Made by a program: the position numbers and the translations under genes
The notes under the pieces: generated by a model
The model's input: only the letters and a program-made list of their open reading frames with translations
What the model was told of the DNA's origin: nothing
The model's database searches: none
Source of the DNA: Avena insularis
Lineage: Eukaryota; Streptophyta; Magnoliopsida; Poales; Poaceae
DNA: 64,000 nt
NCBI GenBank assembly: GCA_023614405.1
Contig: CM042690.1
Location: 523,668,293 to 523,732,292, forward strand
Direction: 5' to 3'
Shown here: positions 23,185 to 34,795 of the stretch, piece by piece
Layout: each line of letters starts with the position of its first letter
Numbering within the stretch: the first letter of the stretch is position 1

Positions 23185-23308
23185 CTCCCTCCGTCCAAGA
23201 ATAGATGTCTTAAATTTTTCAAATTTTAGATGAATCTATATACTAAATAGTGTCTAGATTCATCCAAATTTTGACAAATTTGAGACATCTATTTTGGGAC
23301 GGAGGGAG
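23185..23308. mobile_element. Stowaway MITE (Tc1/Mariner type)
   Basis: A 124-base element with terminal inverted repeats CTCCCTCCGTCC / GGACGGAGGGAG, flanked by TA target duplications (23183-23184 and 23309-23310). The inner sequence is largely palindromic (aaatttt...ttagatgaatctat / atctagattcatccaaattttgacaaattt). Non-coding and non-autonomous. Confidence 0.95.
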
Positions 23309-23532
23309 TATTATACTACTATCAAACATAAGTTTTTTTTTTTTGCGAAATAAACTTAAGTTACTTGTTTAAACAGATTTGAAATGATCCGAAGGATATA
23401 TTACGGTGTACGTTTTCTGAATTCTAAACAGATGAAAACAGACAGTTTACATGCGACAGAAAATAACGTTCAAAATGCATCTATGCCTTCAAAGCTGCAT
23501 CAACTATTTTAGACAAAAAACAAGCAGGTGGA

Positions 23533-24300
23533 TCAAAAGACACTAGCTAGCTGAAATGAACGTGGTCGTGCAGTCTCAGCGTTGCGCGGTGCCGAATCAC
23601 GGTCGCAGCGTGTGTGCACTAGAGAAAGATGCATCACTTGGATTGGGAACTCCAATATTGGATCGGAACTGGTGCGTATCAGGCTCCTGACCGATGAAAC
23701 TGACGGAGAAGGGTGTGGAGTCTGAACTTCAGTGTCGCGTGCGTGCAGATGAAATTGGGCGGTCTGATTACAGAGCTTTTGAGACAGGGAAGAGAGGAAT
23801 GGAAGAAGGCTCACCCTGGGAGTTGAGGGCGACCTTGGCGAAATCGGAGGCGACTGGAGAGGGCGACTGGACGATGTCGGCGATGACCTGTAGCTCGAAC
23901 AGGCTGACGTAGACGACAATCGTGTTGGCAGCCTGGATGTCCCTTCACGCAGCTGCGGCTCTGAATCCTTCCGCGAAAATAGACGCAGACAACATCCTAG
24001 TCTCCATCCGGTGCTCAGCTTGGGCTTGGCAACGACCATGACCATCAACTTGTCGACGAGGAGGGAGGTGGTGCTCTCGGTGGTAGAATTTGTGGAGATG
24101 CAAGGATGGGACGGAACTAACTCAGGTTTGCGGAGTGGTCTCGGTCTCGATCTAGATAGAGGAGAAAAGGGGTATGGCAGCACGCAGACACACGTGTCCG
24201 GTCCGTCGTGGACCGGCATGACACACCACTTAACTAGACGTGCTCGGTTCGAGCCGTGTCTAGGTCTCGAGGCCAAGCCCGTTCTGGCATGACTCCTCAA
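23533..24300 (-). other. GC-rich unidentified segment, possible captured gene fragment
   Basis: A 768-base open frame on the minus strand, R/S/P/T-rich, in otherwise AT-rich DNA. A different minus frame (about 24000-23820) gives a more protein-like segment (NTIVVYVSLFELQVIADIV, then ASDFAKVALNSQ) ending at a splice-donor-like CAG/GGTGAGCC near 23815. This looks like a 5' exon plus intron of a real gene that decayed or was captured by a transposon. I do not recognise the gene. 23309-23532 holds nothing recognised. Confidence 0.25.
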
Positions 24301-24667
24301 GTTTTTTTATTTATTTTTATTATATATATTTTTTATTTGTTTTAAAATTATTTTTATTAAAAAATAGTCTAAAAGGGACAAACTGGAATCCATTTGACGG
24401 GCTGTTGGTCGGCCCGTTTATTTCAGGGGTCATGCCTGGGCCTCAAGGCCAAGCCCATGTGCAGGTCCAATACGTCCCGTTAGCTTAACGTATCGTAGTA
24501 GGTCGTGTTGTACCAGGCACGGTAGGTGCTAGGAAGGTCGTGCCTTGCCGTGGGTCGGACCATTGACCAGGTATGGTCTGACCTCAGAAAACATGTTACT
24601 TTTCATTTACTCTTATATTGTTACAGTCTATGTTTTAATTATTTGACCGGAACTGCTCTTATATTGT
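24301..24667. other. AT-rich then GC-rich repeat-like DNA
   Basis: A T/A-rich stretch is followed by copies of an aggccaagccc motif; a similar ctcgaggccaagcccg lies at about 24270. It resembles dispersed non-autonomous DNA-element sequence, but no terminal repeats are found. Confidence 0.3.
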
Positions 24668-25316
24668 ATGGTTTTTGCTTGTGTAGAGTACTTGTATAAA
24701 AAACAAGAAGAACAGGAGAAAAGTTTTGTACCCTACCCTGCTACCACAGGTTCTCGTAGCTATAAGGTTATGTGTAACAGAGAGGATGATGCCTTCGAAC
24801 TCTTCAAAAAGACGCACTACAGCCCGAAAAATAGATACACTAAGAATGTGAAGAAAGCAATTGTAAGTCCTCTAGAATATTGTTCATCTTCTAAAACTTC
24901 AATGCTCTCTTTATCTCTCAGTTGTATACGATGTGATTCTAATATTCACTTCTATTCCTAATACCGTAGGCAATTATTGAAAAGAAGATGGCTCCAGATG
25001 GCACCTAAGAAGAATCACTTTCTTCCACCGAGGCTATGTACTTTACACTCTCTTTGGACAACAGGAAGCCAACGTTTATAAAGAACATCAGCATCCATCC
25101 AAGTACTTCAAGACGAAGTAGGTCTAGTTGGCCACGACGAATTACAGGAACGTCACGGTCAGGCGTGACGTTTTCAGAACATCATGGATCGAGTTATGAC
25201 GTGAGGTTCAAGATCTTTTTTTGTCGCAGAATTCGTCGCAGATGACCATCTATGATGTTTTGCCCCTCATCCACGACGAAATCAGATCATAATGGACCGT
25301 CCAGATTCTTGTAGTG
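24668..25316 (+). pseudogene. Small CACTA remnant with PF03004-type exons
   Basis: Exon-like blocks on the plus strand: TGSRSYKVMCNREDDAFELF and KKTHYSPKNRYTKNVKKAI end at a donor (ATT/GTAAGT, about 24863). An acceptor (CCGTAG) near 24969 precedes AIIEKKMAPDGT and an in-frame stop. This order matches the Ptta/En/Spm family. The DNA ends at 25306-25316 in ttcttgtagtg, the complement of a CACTACAAGAA terminus, with GCA as probable 3-base target copy. The left terminus was not found. Its TIR differs from that of G, so it is another family. Confidence 0.6.
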
Positions 25317-26030
25317 GCATCAAACCGAGTGAATATTATTTATCATCGATGAAAGAAAGACATTTTAACATTAATGTTTAGGAAGTACCATTGATGGTAT
25401 TTCGGCAGTACGTGCTCATATTTGGGTAGTACATACATTTGGGAAATATATTTGTTTAAAAATTAAGAAAGTACAAATGGTAAAAAAAAGGTATATATTA
25501 TGTATATGAGAAGTATTGATTAAAGTAGTTCAAAACAAAACATCCCTAACTTTTAGTTTTAATTATTTCAATATCATTGATGTTCGGAAGTAAGGTGTAA
25601 AAAATAGAGAAGTACGGACTTAAAAAAATATAGAAGTATAAACTTACTGAAAGCGAAATAGACATTTTAGATAGGACAGTATAGAAATTCAAAAAATACC
25701 AAAGTATGAAACCGCATCGAGAAGTAAGAACACATAGAAACAGAAGTACGAGATACAAATAAAATAAAGTAAGAAAAATATGAAATGTAGAACGATTTAA
25801 TTAAATATTTTTGTGGGAAATGTGCAATTTACATCGTGGAAGTATAACGGAAAAGTATATACTATATATACGAGAAGTTTGATAAAAAAATAGAGGTGCA
25901 CGTCACGATGGGCGGTACAAGTGTTCAGTTTTAATAAGTACAACCAAATGACAGAGGGAAGTATAAAAATTAGAGAATGGAAAGTATATATTTTGTTGTG
26001 TAGAAAATAGAACAGCGGGCAATATTTTGA
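25317..26030. other. AT-rich DNA with dispersed gaagta motifs
   Basis: Short gaagta/aagtac motifs recur about every 25-50 bases. A ggcatcaaaccgag 14-mer at about 25316 recurs at about 26739. No coding domain; short ORFs are chance. Confidence 0.4.
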
Positions 26031-26040
26031 AAACAACTCT

Positions 26041-26690
26041 TAAACTGTTTCGAATTTGAGATAACTTTCTGAAAGGAAAGTATTGCCTACTCCGTACCTA
26101 TACAACGTGATATCATTTGTGTCAGTCCAACAAGTGGTTGAGAAATAATTGTAAAATTATTGTTCGGACATTTTTAAGTAGATCTGCAAGTTGAGTAAAT
26201 TTAAAATTACTTTTAAACTATAAAGAATTTGAAAAAACTTTCTGAACGAAAGAGATGCGGAATTTCACCATATTTCCAACGCATTATCGCTTGTATCATT
26301 ATGATAAATGGTTTAGAAAATGATTTAAAAATACGTTTTATACGGGTTTGTGAAGATTTCCAGTTTTCACAATTATCTTTTAAATGGCCAGAAATTTGAG
26401 AAGAATTATAATACGAAAAAGTTGTGGATGTTCTCTAGCTTTCCAACAGTATATCATTTATGTAATTTAGATAAGCTGTTTATGATGATTTCCAGCGTTT
26501 TGTATGGGTTCATGATGATTTCTGAATTTTAAAATTAAATTTAAACGGTCTGGAATTTGAAAAAAGTTACAATACTAAAAAATTGCGGATATTCATTATT
26601 TCGATCGGTATATCATTTATGTAATTCCGAGAAGCGGTTGAGAAATACGGAAAAATCACTCACAAAATCGTTTCAATTCCATACAAAAGT
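26041..26690. repeat. Degenerate tandem repeat, about 150-170 bp units
   Basis: Four diverged units start near 26041, 26210, 26380 and 26530. Each contains, in order, tttaaa-like DNA, gaatttgagaaaa, a mid-block around ttccaacggtatatcattt (variants) and gataagcggttgagaaat (variants). No coding content. Confidence 0.6.
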
Positions 26691-27373
26691 ATGAATCAGA
26701 CAAAGCAGAAGTACAACAACGTGGAAAACGGCAGTATAGGCATCAAACCGAGCGAAGTACGGATCATATATACAATATTATTCTATCATATGATATCTAG
26801 GGTATATATTTATATCTTATCTTGCCATGACAATCGAATATACTATATGCTTTTATCCCCGCATGGTACATTGGCGAACGACAAGAACAACGAATTTGGT
26901 CAAAGTACATGATAAACCAAAGATTGAAACAAACATGCTAACATGCCCCGTAGTCATAGGGAGAGCGTTGTGGACATTGTTGCCTCATAGATGCCTTTTA
27001 CTATAAATAAAGTTGATGAGGTGCTCAAACGAGATGATGTCGAAGGTGTGGGATGGTGTGGCCGTTGTTGAGATATATGTACGAGGGGCATTGTGGTAAA
27101 TATTGGGATGAGGTTGCTAGCGTCGAGATAACTACACGGCCACACGTGAAGGCACAAGCGCAAAAAAAATGCCACAAAGTCAGGGTCATAATGTTGAGTT
27201 GTTGACAAACACACAGACTCGATGGAAGCAGTCGTCGATGTCGAACACAATGTCTATGTTAAGGGATTAACTAAACCAAAATGAAGATTGAACTTATAGT
27301 CAATTCTTTATGATTTAAAATATATTCTATTACCCATTACAAATTAGTTGATTCAGATTTATCTAGATACGGA
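26691..27373. other. Unassigned DNA before element B
   Basis: Contains the second copy of ggcatcaaaccgag with gaagta motifs, then a GC-richer stretch (26940-27250) without a recognisable domain. The last five bases (27369-27373, ACGGA) are the expected left target copy of B. Confidence 0.35.
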
Positions 27374-27798
27374 TGTCGTCGGATTGAAGATATGTACGCC
27401 AATAGGGGGTCCTCGAGGTGTGTGGAGAAAGGGGGTGTGAGGCGACGGTATTCTGGGACGGTGAGCACATAAGCTTTACTCAGGTTCGAATCCGCCGACG
27501 GTGGACAAATCCTACTCCTGCTAGCAATCCAGTAATATGGCAGAGCCGGAAGTACAGATTACAAAAAAGGTTTCGCCTGTAATAGTTGAGGTTGTAAGTT
27601 GTGAGTGCCCTAAAGGCTGGTCCCTAGGACGGCTTATATAAATGTCTGGCCTAGGGTTACAGGAGAGACCTATCCGACTACGATGGACTTCCGAATTCTC
27701 TCCCTGACTGGGCCGCCTGTGAAGCAAAACTCTAACCGAAGTGGGCCATCCTGGTCAGCGAGTCACATTGGGTATACCTGGAAACTATATCCCCAACA
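27374..27798 (-). repeat. 3' LTR of element B
   Basis: 425 bases. On the minus strand it starts TGTTGGGGATATAG and ends ...CCGACGACA. A purine-rich PPT (ggctttcggggcta on the minus strand, 27815-27799) precedes it. A TATA-like TATATAAG is at the complement of 27633-27640. Its right-hand partner starts at 40873. Confidence 0.85.
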
Positions 27799-28354
27799 AT
27801 AGCCCCGAAAGCCTCCAAGATCCAAAGTCAGATTTCATCGTCTAGCTTCATATTTCTTTGGCTGTAGAGTCTTGAAGGGTTCCTGAAAATCCAAAACAAA
27901 AGTAGGATCCGGGTCTCAAAATATGAGTCGGGCCTGTGAGTATTCCATTACGGTTTTCTCCTTCTCGATTTTAAACTAAGCCGGAAATTAGTCTCTGACA
28001 CAACCTGACATCAGTCAAGGTCTAGTCTCGTCACTGACAGACATTCCTGTCAGCGTGACCATTGGTGGGTCCACTTTGCACAGAACCAAGGTGTCGTTTA
28101 ATGCGCACATGGAGATGGAGGAGGCGTAATCTTCTCGAGAAAGTTTCCCAGTTCCTTCCGTGATACGTGGCACAAACTACTATCCGTTCACATGAATCTT
28201 GGCACAGGCGTGGTTCATAAGGGTTTGAGATCATCTAATTCTCCTCTCACAAGTGCCTTTGCCCTCTTCTTCCTCCAAGCGACACAGCGCCTCTGCCTCC
28301 TTTCCTTCCCCAATTCCACAGCGCCGCCCACCAAAGGTCACCCTTTCTGACCAG

Positions 28355-31300
28355 ATGGCTAACACATATTCTTCTGGAGCGGCAACGACGATGGCGGTAA
28401 CAACGGCGGCGGCGGAGAAAGAAAACTTCCATGGGTTCTAGATCCCTGCGTGCTCGACAATGAGAAGTTGCACGGCATCGAGAAGGAAGGCCTCCTCTGC
28501 TTTGATGAATGGCGGAGCGGTTTCAATGAAATCATCCCCACCCCTCACACCGACGAGAGGCTCCACTTTGGCACCCATCTAAACTGAGGTTTGAGTTTTC
28601 CTCCCTCGGAGTTCTTCTACGAGGTTATACATTACTATGGAGTTCAACTCCACAATTTTCCCCCTAATACGATTCTAGAGCTTAGTGCCCACGTATCCCT
28701 TTGCGAGGGTTATCTCGGAATAAAGTTGAGTCTCACTTTGTTCTGGTACTACTTCGGTACCCGAAAAAATTCCATCACCGTCGGTAATTCTTACATTATC
28801 GAAACACTGAGCCTGACCCTTAGGAGAGCCGAGTCTACCCTAAAGTTATAGCTAGTGAGTTGGTGAAGAGGTGGCCTTCCACGTTCTTTTATCATAAGGA
28901 CAAACCGGCTCCCGGCAAGCAAGAAGCTTTGCCAGATTTCGTCGATGGTGCTACCGCCCCCAAGAGTCTTAGGATGCAGACGCTCTGGCTCTCACTGAAG
29001 ATTTGATCTGCGTCAAGAGGCGGATTGAATATCTGATGAAGCACAAAGACCTCAAGAGATCCAACTTAGTCCATTGCTAGCTAGCACATTGGATTCAACC
29101 CCTCCAGCACCATGGTGACCATCTCATGTATACATTCACCAAGATAAAAAAGGATAGCCTAAGGGTTAGCTAGTAATCGATCCCCAGCAAGGAATATGAG
29201 ACTCGGATAAAGTGATTGATCAAGAAGTGAGTGAAGAAGATTACAAAGATTTTTCTAGACATGTTCACGGCTGAAAAGCCCTTGACACTAGTAAGATTTC
29301 CGACTGATTCCTTTATACTCATTGACTTGCTCATCTATATTTTTATTATTTGCAATGCTGAGATAATCTGTCTTTTAGCTTGCTGACATCCCCGAGCCAG
29401 AGATTGCTCCCCTCGAGGGATATCCACCTGAGGATCCGGCTCCTCAGGAGGATGAAGATCATGATTTATTGCTGGTGGCGCTTACTCGGAAGCGCAAAAC
29501 TCTGACTGTATCTATTGGCACACAAGAAGTGCTAGTTGTAAAAAGGTAAATTTCTTCACAAAGTTTTGTGTCTTGATTCATATTCTTTCCGAACTGTAAT
29601 GATCTTACTATGTTACCATCCAGAGCTAAAGCAATCTCCAAGGGAAAGGGAAAAGGAAATACGAGGAAGACTTTGCGTTAGCAGAAGTTGACTCTGGTTT
29701 CGCATGCTGCCCCACCTCCGACTCCTACCCCAAAGCCATCATCAGTACCAGAGGAAACTTCATCTCCACGTGCTGAAGTTGTTCCGGCTCAGCTTACAGA
29801 GTCAGGGAACCTTGGTTCGCAGACCGACATCACCATGAGTGGCTCGACAGTTGATAAGGGTGAACCCTCAAAGGGTAATGATCCCTCAGCTAAGACCTTT
29901 GCAGAGAACCTTCTGCAAAATTCGGGTATTGTCAAACTTTTCCTTACTCGGAAAAATGCAGAAGAAATTTAGAAGTTGGATCTCCATTTCTTGGAGACCC
30001 AGAATATCATAGCCAAGGAGGAGGCGCAAGAAACCGAGGATATCAAACTCGTCGAGCTTCTTGACCAAGTTCTTCTTTGCGATGAGAAGTTGAAGGCTAG
30101 TGCAATTTTGTCTCCACAAGTGGTTCCTTTAACTCTCGCCGAGAAGGTTTCCTATGAAGTGAACATGAGCCTCAACAAACTGACTCATGAACATTACGTA
30201 AGTCGTATTCCAAATCTTTATATTACATTTTATATCATACCCTCTAGCCCCTAAGCATGAAGTTGGATAGGAATCCGAGTTTATGCTTTTATAGGATGCC
30301 AAAGAATGAACTAGTATAGCTCTTCCAAGGCTCGTGCTGATATTTAAATTAGTAAAAATATTAGCCCGAGTCTTAGTAGACTTCTGACTCAGGTTACCAT
30401 TTTGACTTACAGAAAGTTAACGACTATAATCAGGAATTATTGAATAATATCTACAACAAGCGGAGAGAGATCAGAGCTCTCCGACTTGCAAATGTGCAAC
30501 TTAACATTGCAAAAGATGAAGCAAAAGGTAAGCATTTCTGACTTCATTTTCATACTCTGTTTTTTGAGTTGTGAATGAATATTTATTCGACTTTATTTTT
30601 TGCTACTCCAGAACTTGTGAAGCAGTCTAGTAAGCTTATTGAACAATCCAAAGATTTCAAAGTCTTGGAAGCCGAAAATGCTGACTTGTGTGCTGAGCTG
30701 AACAAACTCAAGGTAGACCATGAGCGCAACATCAACAACATTCTTGAATCCAGTAACATGGCTACTGAAGAGTGTGATTGCAAAATAGCAAAACAAGACA
30801 AAGCTATCTCGGACTTGAAAGATGAGTTGGATTGGCAAAAAGATACCACAGAAGCCCTTCAGAATGCACTCCGAAGTCTTTGGGAGGAGAAGACTAAAGT
30901 AGATGATGCTATCTTCGATAAGTTTGTTGTCTCTTAGTTTGTTGTTTTTCCGACTTGATTTACTCTGATATATTGTTGACCTTGTTTTCTTATCTTCAGG
31001 CCCTCTTAACATTCTTGATGCCTCTTCGTTCGAGTCTCATATCAGCCAGCTTGTTGCTGTTGGAGACCTGATTCATGACTTCCGCCAATCTTTGGAGGAA
31101 ATCGGTGAATCCATCCAGCTCTTCGGCTTAGACAAAATGTCTGATTTTGAAGTACGAGACAAGGCAAAGGATATGCCCAAGCTTGTTATGGATTGGAACA
31201 TATCCTATGCACGCACTGCGACACAGAATGCCCTAACAATGGTAATGAGACACCATGGAAGCATGGAGATATGACAAGTTACCAAGGGTTATTCGACTTT

Positions 31301-31583
31301 TGATGAAGACGACAAGCCACGAAATATCAAAGAAATCTAGGATGCTTATGCCAGATACGCCTGTCACGTGGATGAGATGACCATCTATGAGAACCCATTC
31401 TTAATGCCCGTTGAAGTGCATCCTCCTCCCAAAGAAGAAGTTGCTGAGGTTTTCAAGGACGACGAACATACTGAGTCTGATTTACTCGTCTCAGAAAGAT
31501 ATCGGGGTGATGTAGGTGATGTCTCCAGTGAGCCAACTAATCCTTCATCTTCACCTGCATCACAGAGTTCGCTAGAAAAATAA
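28355..31583 (+). pseudogene. Antisense spliced gene of element B (PF04195-type)
   Basis: Runs opposite to gag-pol, between the 3' LTR and integrase. The likely start is at 28355 (MANTYSSGAA). About 28600-28730 gives FPPSEFFYEVIHYYGVQLHNF, matching the 'putative gypsy type transposon' domain PF04195. P/S/T-rich linkers (29690-29880), a coiled coil (30600-30930, ELVKQSSKLIEQS...) and an acidic C-terminus (31368-31583) follow. GT-AG introns are visible at about 29292-29378, 29547-29623, 30199-30411 and 30528-30610. Frameshifts and stops near 28440, 28850-29290 and 31275 break it. Function unknown; B and E share the architecture. Confidence 0.7.
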
Positions 31584-32700
31584 TGTGTTATTCTGAAAAA
31601 CAATTTGTAAGAACTTATGCTTTACTTCTTAGCACTTTTGGTTTTTATTTTTGTGCTTGAAAATTACTTAAGCATTGTTTTGTCTATACTTTTCGTTTAT
31701 CTGACTTTCTGCCTTGTCCCTTTCATGAGCCGGCAAATCTTCAGCACAGAAACTTTGCCGAGTAACAGAGCTCAATTTCTAAAATAGTTTAAACCCGAAA
31801 TCAAAGCTGGCTTCCAGTACCAAAAATTCACTACTCAGAAAATTTCTGCATCTAGCAATCAGACAAAGACCCAAGTATAAACTAGAAAATTTAGATTTAT
31901 ACCAGAAGGTAGCATTTTTAGAATCAGAAATCTAATCATAACAATCATGAGCTTAAAGTACATTCAAGTATCTTGGGATTTTCGACTATGACATGATCAT
32001 TCAGAAATAAGATGATACTTAAAAACATCTCAGAAAAAACATTGAGGTGATCAATACTTTATTTCACTTTGAACATGTACATTGATATGATTACAAAGAA
32101 AGAAATTTAAGAATAAAAGGGATGTAGCTAAGCAATATTTCATGGACGGTTTATTTCATCCGGGTTTGTACTGCCTCCATCTCTCTTTGTCTTCTTAGTA
32201 GCAGGTCTTTACTTTTCTGGCCTAATGTTAGTTAGGTAGTAAGAACCATCGTGCAATACTCGAATAACCATAAAGGGCCCTTCCCATATAGGGGCAAGTT
32301 TGTGCTCTCTTTTTTGCACTACCAGAGAACCAGATCGCCCTTCCTAAAAGACCGGTTGCTGACTCCTAGACTATGATACTTGCGTAACTTATGATGATAG
32401 GCTGTAGATCTCTATTCAACAATGATGCGAACTTCCTCGAGCATATCGACGTCATCTTTTCGAGCAACTTCGGCATCCTCTTTGACATACATAGTGACCC
32501 GGGGAGAAGTATGAATAAGATCACTTGGAAGAACTGCTTCTGCACCATGGACAAAGAAGAAGGGTGTATATCCAGTTGACCTATTAGGAGTAGTTCGTAA
32601 ACTGCATACAATAGACGGAAATTCGTCTACCCAAGCCCTCGTAGTATGATGAAGTGGTGCTTCGAGTGTTGGTCGTAGGCCTTGAAGCTATTTTCCCTTT
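31584..32700 (-). other. Spacer between integrase end and antisense gene of B
   Basis: 31584-32150 is AT-rich and non-coding. From about 32700 to 32210 the minus strand still shows integrase C-terminal-like pieces (STGYTPFFFVHGAEAVLPSD-type sequence near 32590-32500), with frameshifts. Confidence 0.45.
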
Positions 32701-32716
32701 CGACTTGTCCATTGGC

Positions 32717-33404
32717 TTATGGATGTGCGACTAATGAAATATCAAGTCGGATCCCTTGATCATTGCAAAATTCGACGAGTTCTCCCATTGAAAAGTTACT
32801 CCCGTTATCTACAATAATACTGTGCGGATACCTGAATCGGATTATAACATCCTCGACGATTTTTTTGGCTGTTGCTCCAACACAACTTGCGATGGGTTTT
32901 GCCTCAATCCATTTCATGAATTTGTCCACCATCACAAGAAGATGGGTGTATCCACTTGAAGCCGGTTTAAACGGTCCTACCATGTCAAGCCCCTAGACCG
33001 CGAAAGGCCATGTAATCAGAATTGTTCGCAGCTGATCAGGCGGAACATGGGCTTGTTTGGCGTACTTTTGGCAACCTTTGCACATCTTGACCAGCCATTT
33101 GGCATATGCCTTAGCTGTAATATAGAGAAATCTGTGTCTAAAAGCCTTTTTCCACTAAAGATTTGGCTGCGACATGATGTCCGCATTTGCCTTCATGGAT
33201 TTCCCTTAGGATTTCCAATCCTTCTTCCGGAGAAACACAGCACTGAAAGACCCTAGACACACTCCGCTTATAGATCTCACCACTCACCACTGTGTAGAAT
33301 TTTGCTCGTCGGACGATCTGTCGGCTCAGAACTTCATCTTTGCACAATTTTTGATCTACCAAGAAATCAAGGTATGGTTTTTTCGAGATGGGAATTACAG
33401 CCAA
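32717..33404 (-). pseudogene. Integrase of element B
   Basis: Minus-strand pieces: the H2C2-type zinc region EGLEILREIHEGKCGHHVA (33230-33165), then the catalytic core with MVDKFMKWIEAKPI (first Asp, about 32930) and IVDNGSNFS (second Asp, about 32805). The stretch carrying the third acidic residue is disrupted below 32717. The zinc region and core are in different frames (break near 33130-32990). The enzyme inserts element cDNA into the host chromosome. Confidence 0.8.
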
Positions 33405-33429
33405 ACTGCTATGAGAGGTGAGTTGGATT

Positions 33430-34392
33430 TGGTCAGATACTCCTCATCAACTCCTGTGATAGAGGGAAATTTTAAGTGCTCCAGAAAATCACCATCCGAG
33501 ACCTTTTTCTGCACAGAGCCTATTCTTGATAGAGCATCTGTTTCCTCGTTTTTTGTTCGGGAAATGTGTTAAACTTTAAACCCTTCAAACGATTTAGATA
33601 GTTCAGCCACGACAGCTCTATATGCTTGCATGTGCTTATTTGCATTGAAGATATCGGTTACTTTCTGAGCAAGTAAATCCTAGTCTCCATAACACATGAG
33701 TCAGCAAATGCCGATGTCTTTTGCAATTCGAATTCCATGCAGCAGGGCTTCATATTCGGTAATGTTATTTGTCACCGTGAAGTGAATATGCAACACATAG
33801 AACAATTTATCACCCTGGGGTGACTTGAGTACCACGCTAGCCCCTGAGGCCCGAGCATTTTAGACCTGTCAAAATGTAAGATCCAAACTTCCGACTCCGG
33901 GAGGCCTGTGTTTTCTACCGTCTCTATCTAATCAGCGACAAAGTCGGAAATAATTTGGGATTTGATTGCTGTGCGACGTTTATACTCAATATCAAAAGTT
34001 GCTAGCTCAATTCCCCACTTAGTGACATGTCATGTGGCATCGCTGTTGTTGATTATATATCTCATGGGAGCTGTGCTCGCCATGGTAATATTGTGCTCTT
34101 GAAATTAATGCCGTAGCTTTATGGATGCAAAGAACAAAACATACGCTAACTTTTGGTAATGAGGATACCTTTGTTTCGATTCAGTCAGGCCCACACTGAG
34201 ATAATAAGTCGGTCGCTGCACTAGGTGTTCCTGTTTTTCTTTCGGCCGTCCCACCAGCATGACAATGCTGATGACTCTGTTTGTCGCAGCCAAGTATAGC
34301 AACATCGGTTCCTGTGGTCTTGGTGCTGCAAGGATAGGGGCGGATGAAAGTACGACTTTCAGATCCTGAAGTGCAGCTTCAGCTTCATTAGC
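33430..34392 (-). pseudogene. RNase H and second (aRNH) RNase H of element B
   Basis: The first RNase H follows RT (TNRVISIVMLVGR, QRYPHYQKLAYVL, 34300-34110). A second RNase H-like domain lies at about 33905-33440: WILHFDRSK, then EYEALLHGIRIAKDIGI, GD-D and ETDALSRIGS carry the D-E-D-D acidic set, across at least one frameshift and several stops. A second RNase H is a known mark of Tat elements. Confidence 0.7.
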
Positions 34393-34790
34393 CTAGGCGA
34401 ACTTCTTGGTCTTTTTCAAGAGCTTGTATAATGGTGCGGCTCTTTCACCAAGCCGGCTTACGAACCGACTGATCGCGACAATGCAGCCAGTTTTCCGTTG
34501 TACATCTTTTAGGCGAGTTGGCCTGGAAATGTTGAGTATAGCCTTTATTTTGTCACGGTTCACCTCTATGCCTCTTTGAGACACAATGAAACCTAACAAT
34601 TTTTTTGCTGGTTTCCAAAGAAATACTTCTTCGGGTTAAGCATTATATTGTATTTTCGTAGATTGCTGAATGTTTCCTCCAAGTCGGAAATAAGTGTTTC
34701 CTTCTTTTTGGACATCACAGCTATGTCATCCACATATGGATATACATTGAGTCCGATTTGATCGTGGAGGGAACGTTGCATAGTGTGCTG
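34393..34790 (-). pseudogene. Reverse transcriptase of element B, C-terminal part
   Basis: The frame carries QRSLHDQIGLNVYPYVDDIA with the catalytic YVDD at 34736-34725, then the thumb/connection (MLGFIVSQRGIEVNRDKI...LGERAAPLYKLLKK). Separated from the N-terminal part by solo LTR H; a frameshift lies near 34600. Confidence 0.85.
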
Positions 34791-34795
34791 GTACG

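Noticed and set aside
25546..26036. Minus-strand hydrophobic ORFs in AT-rich DNA
   Set aside because: Phe/Tyr/Leu-rich products of AT-rich repeats without domain or start context.
27483..27493. B-box-like GGTTCGAATCC in the B LTR (also at 40982-40992)
   Set aside because: No A box at a proper distance and no T-run; it lies within both LTR copies and is probably coincidental.
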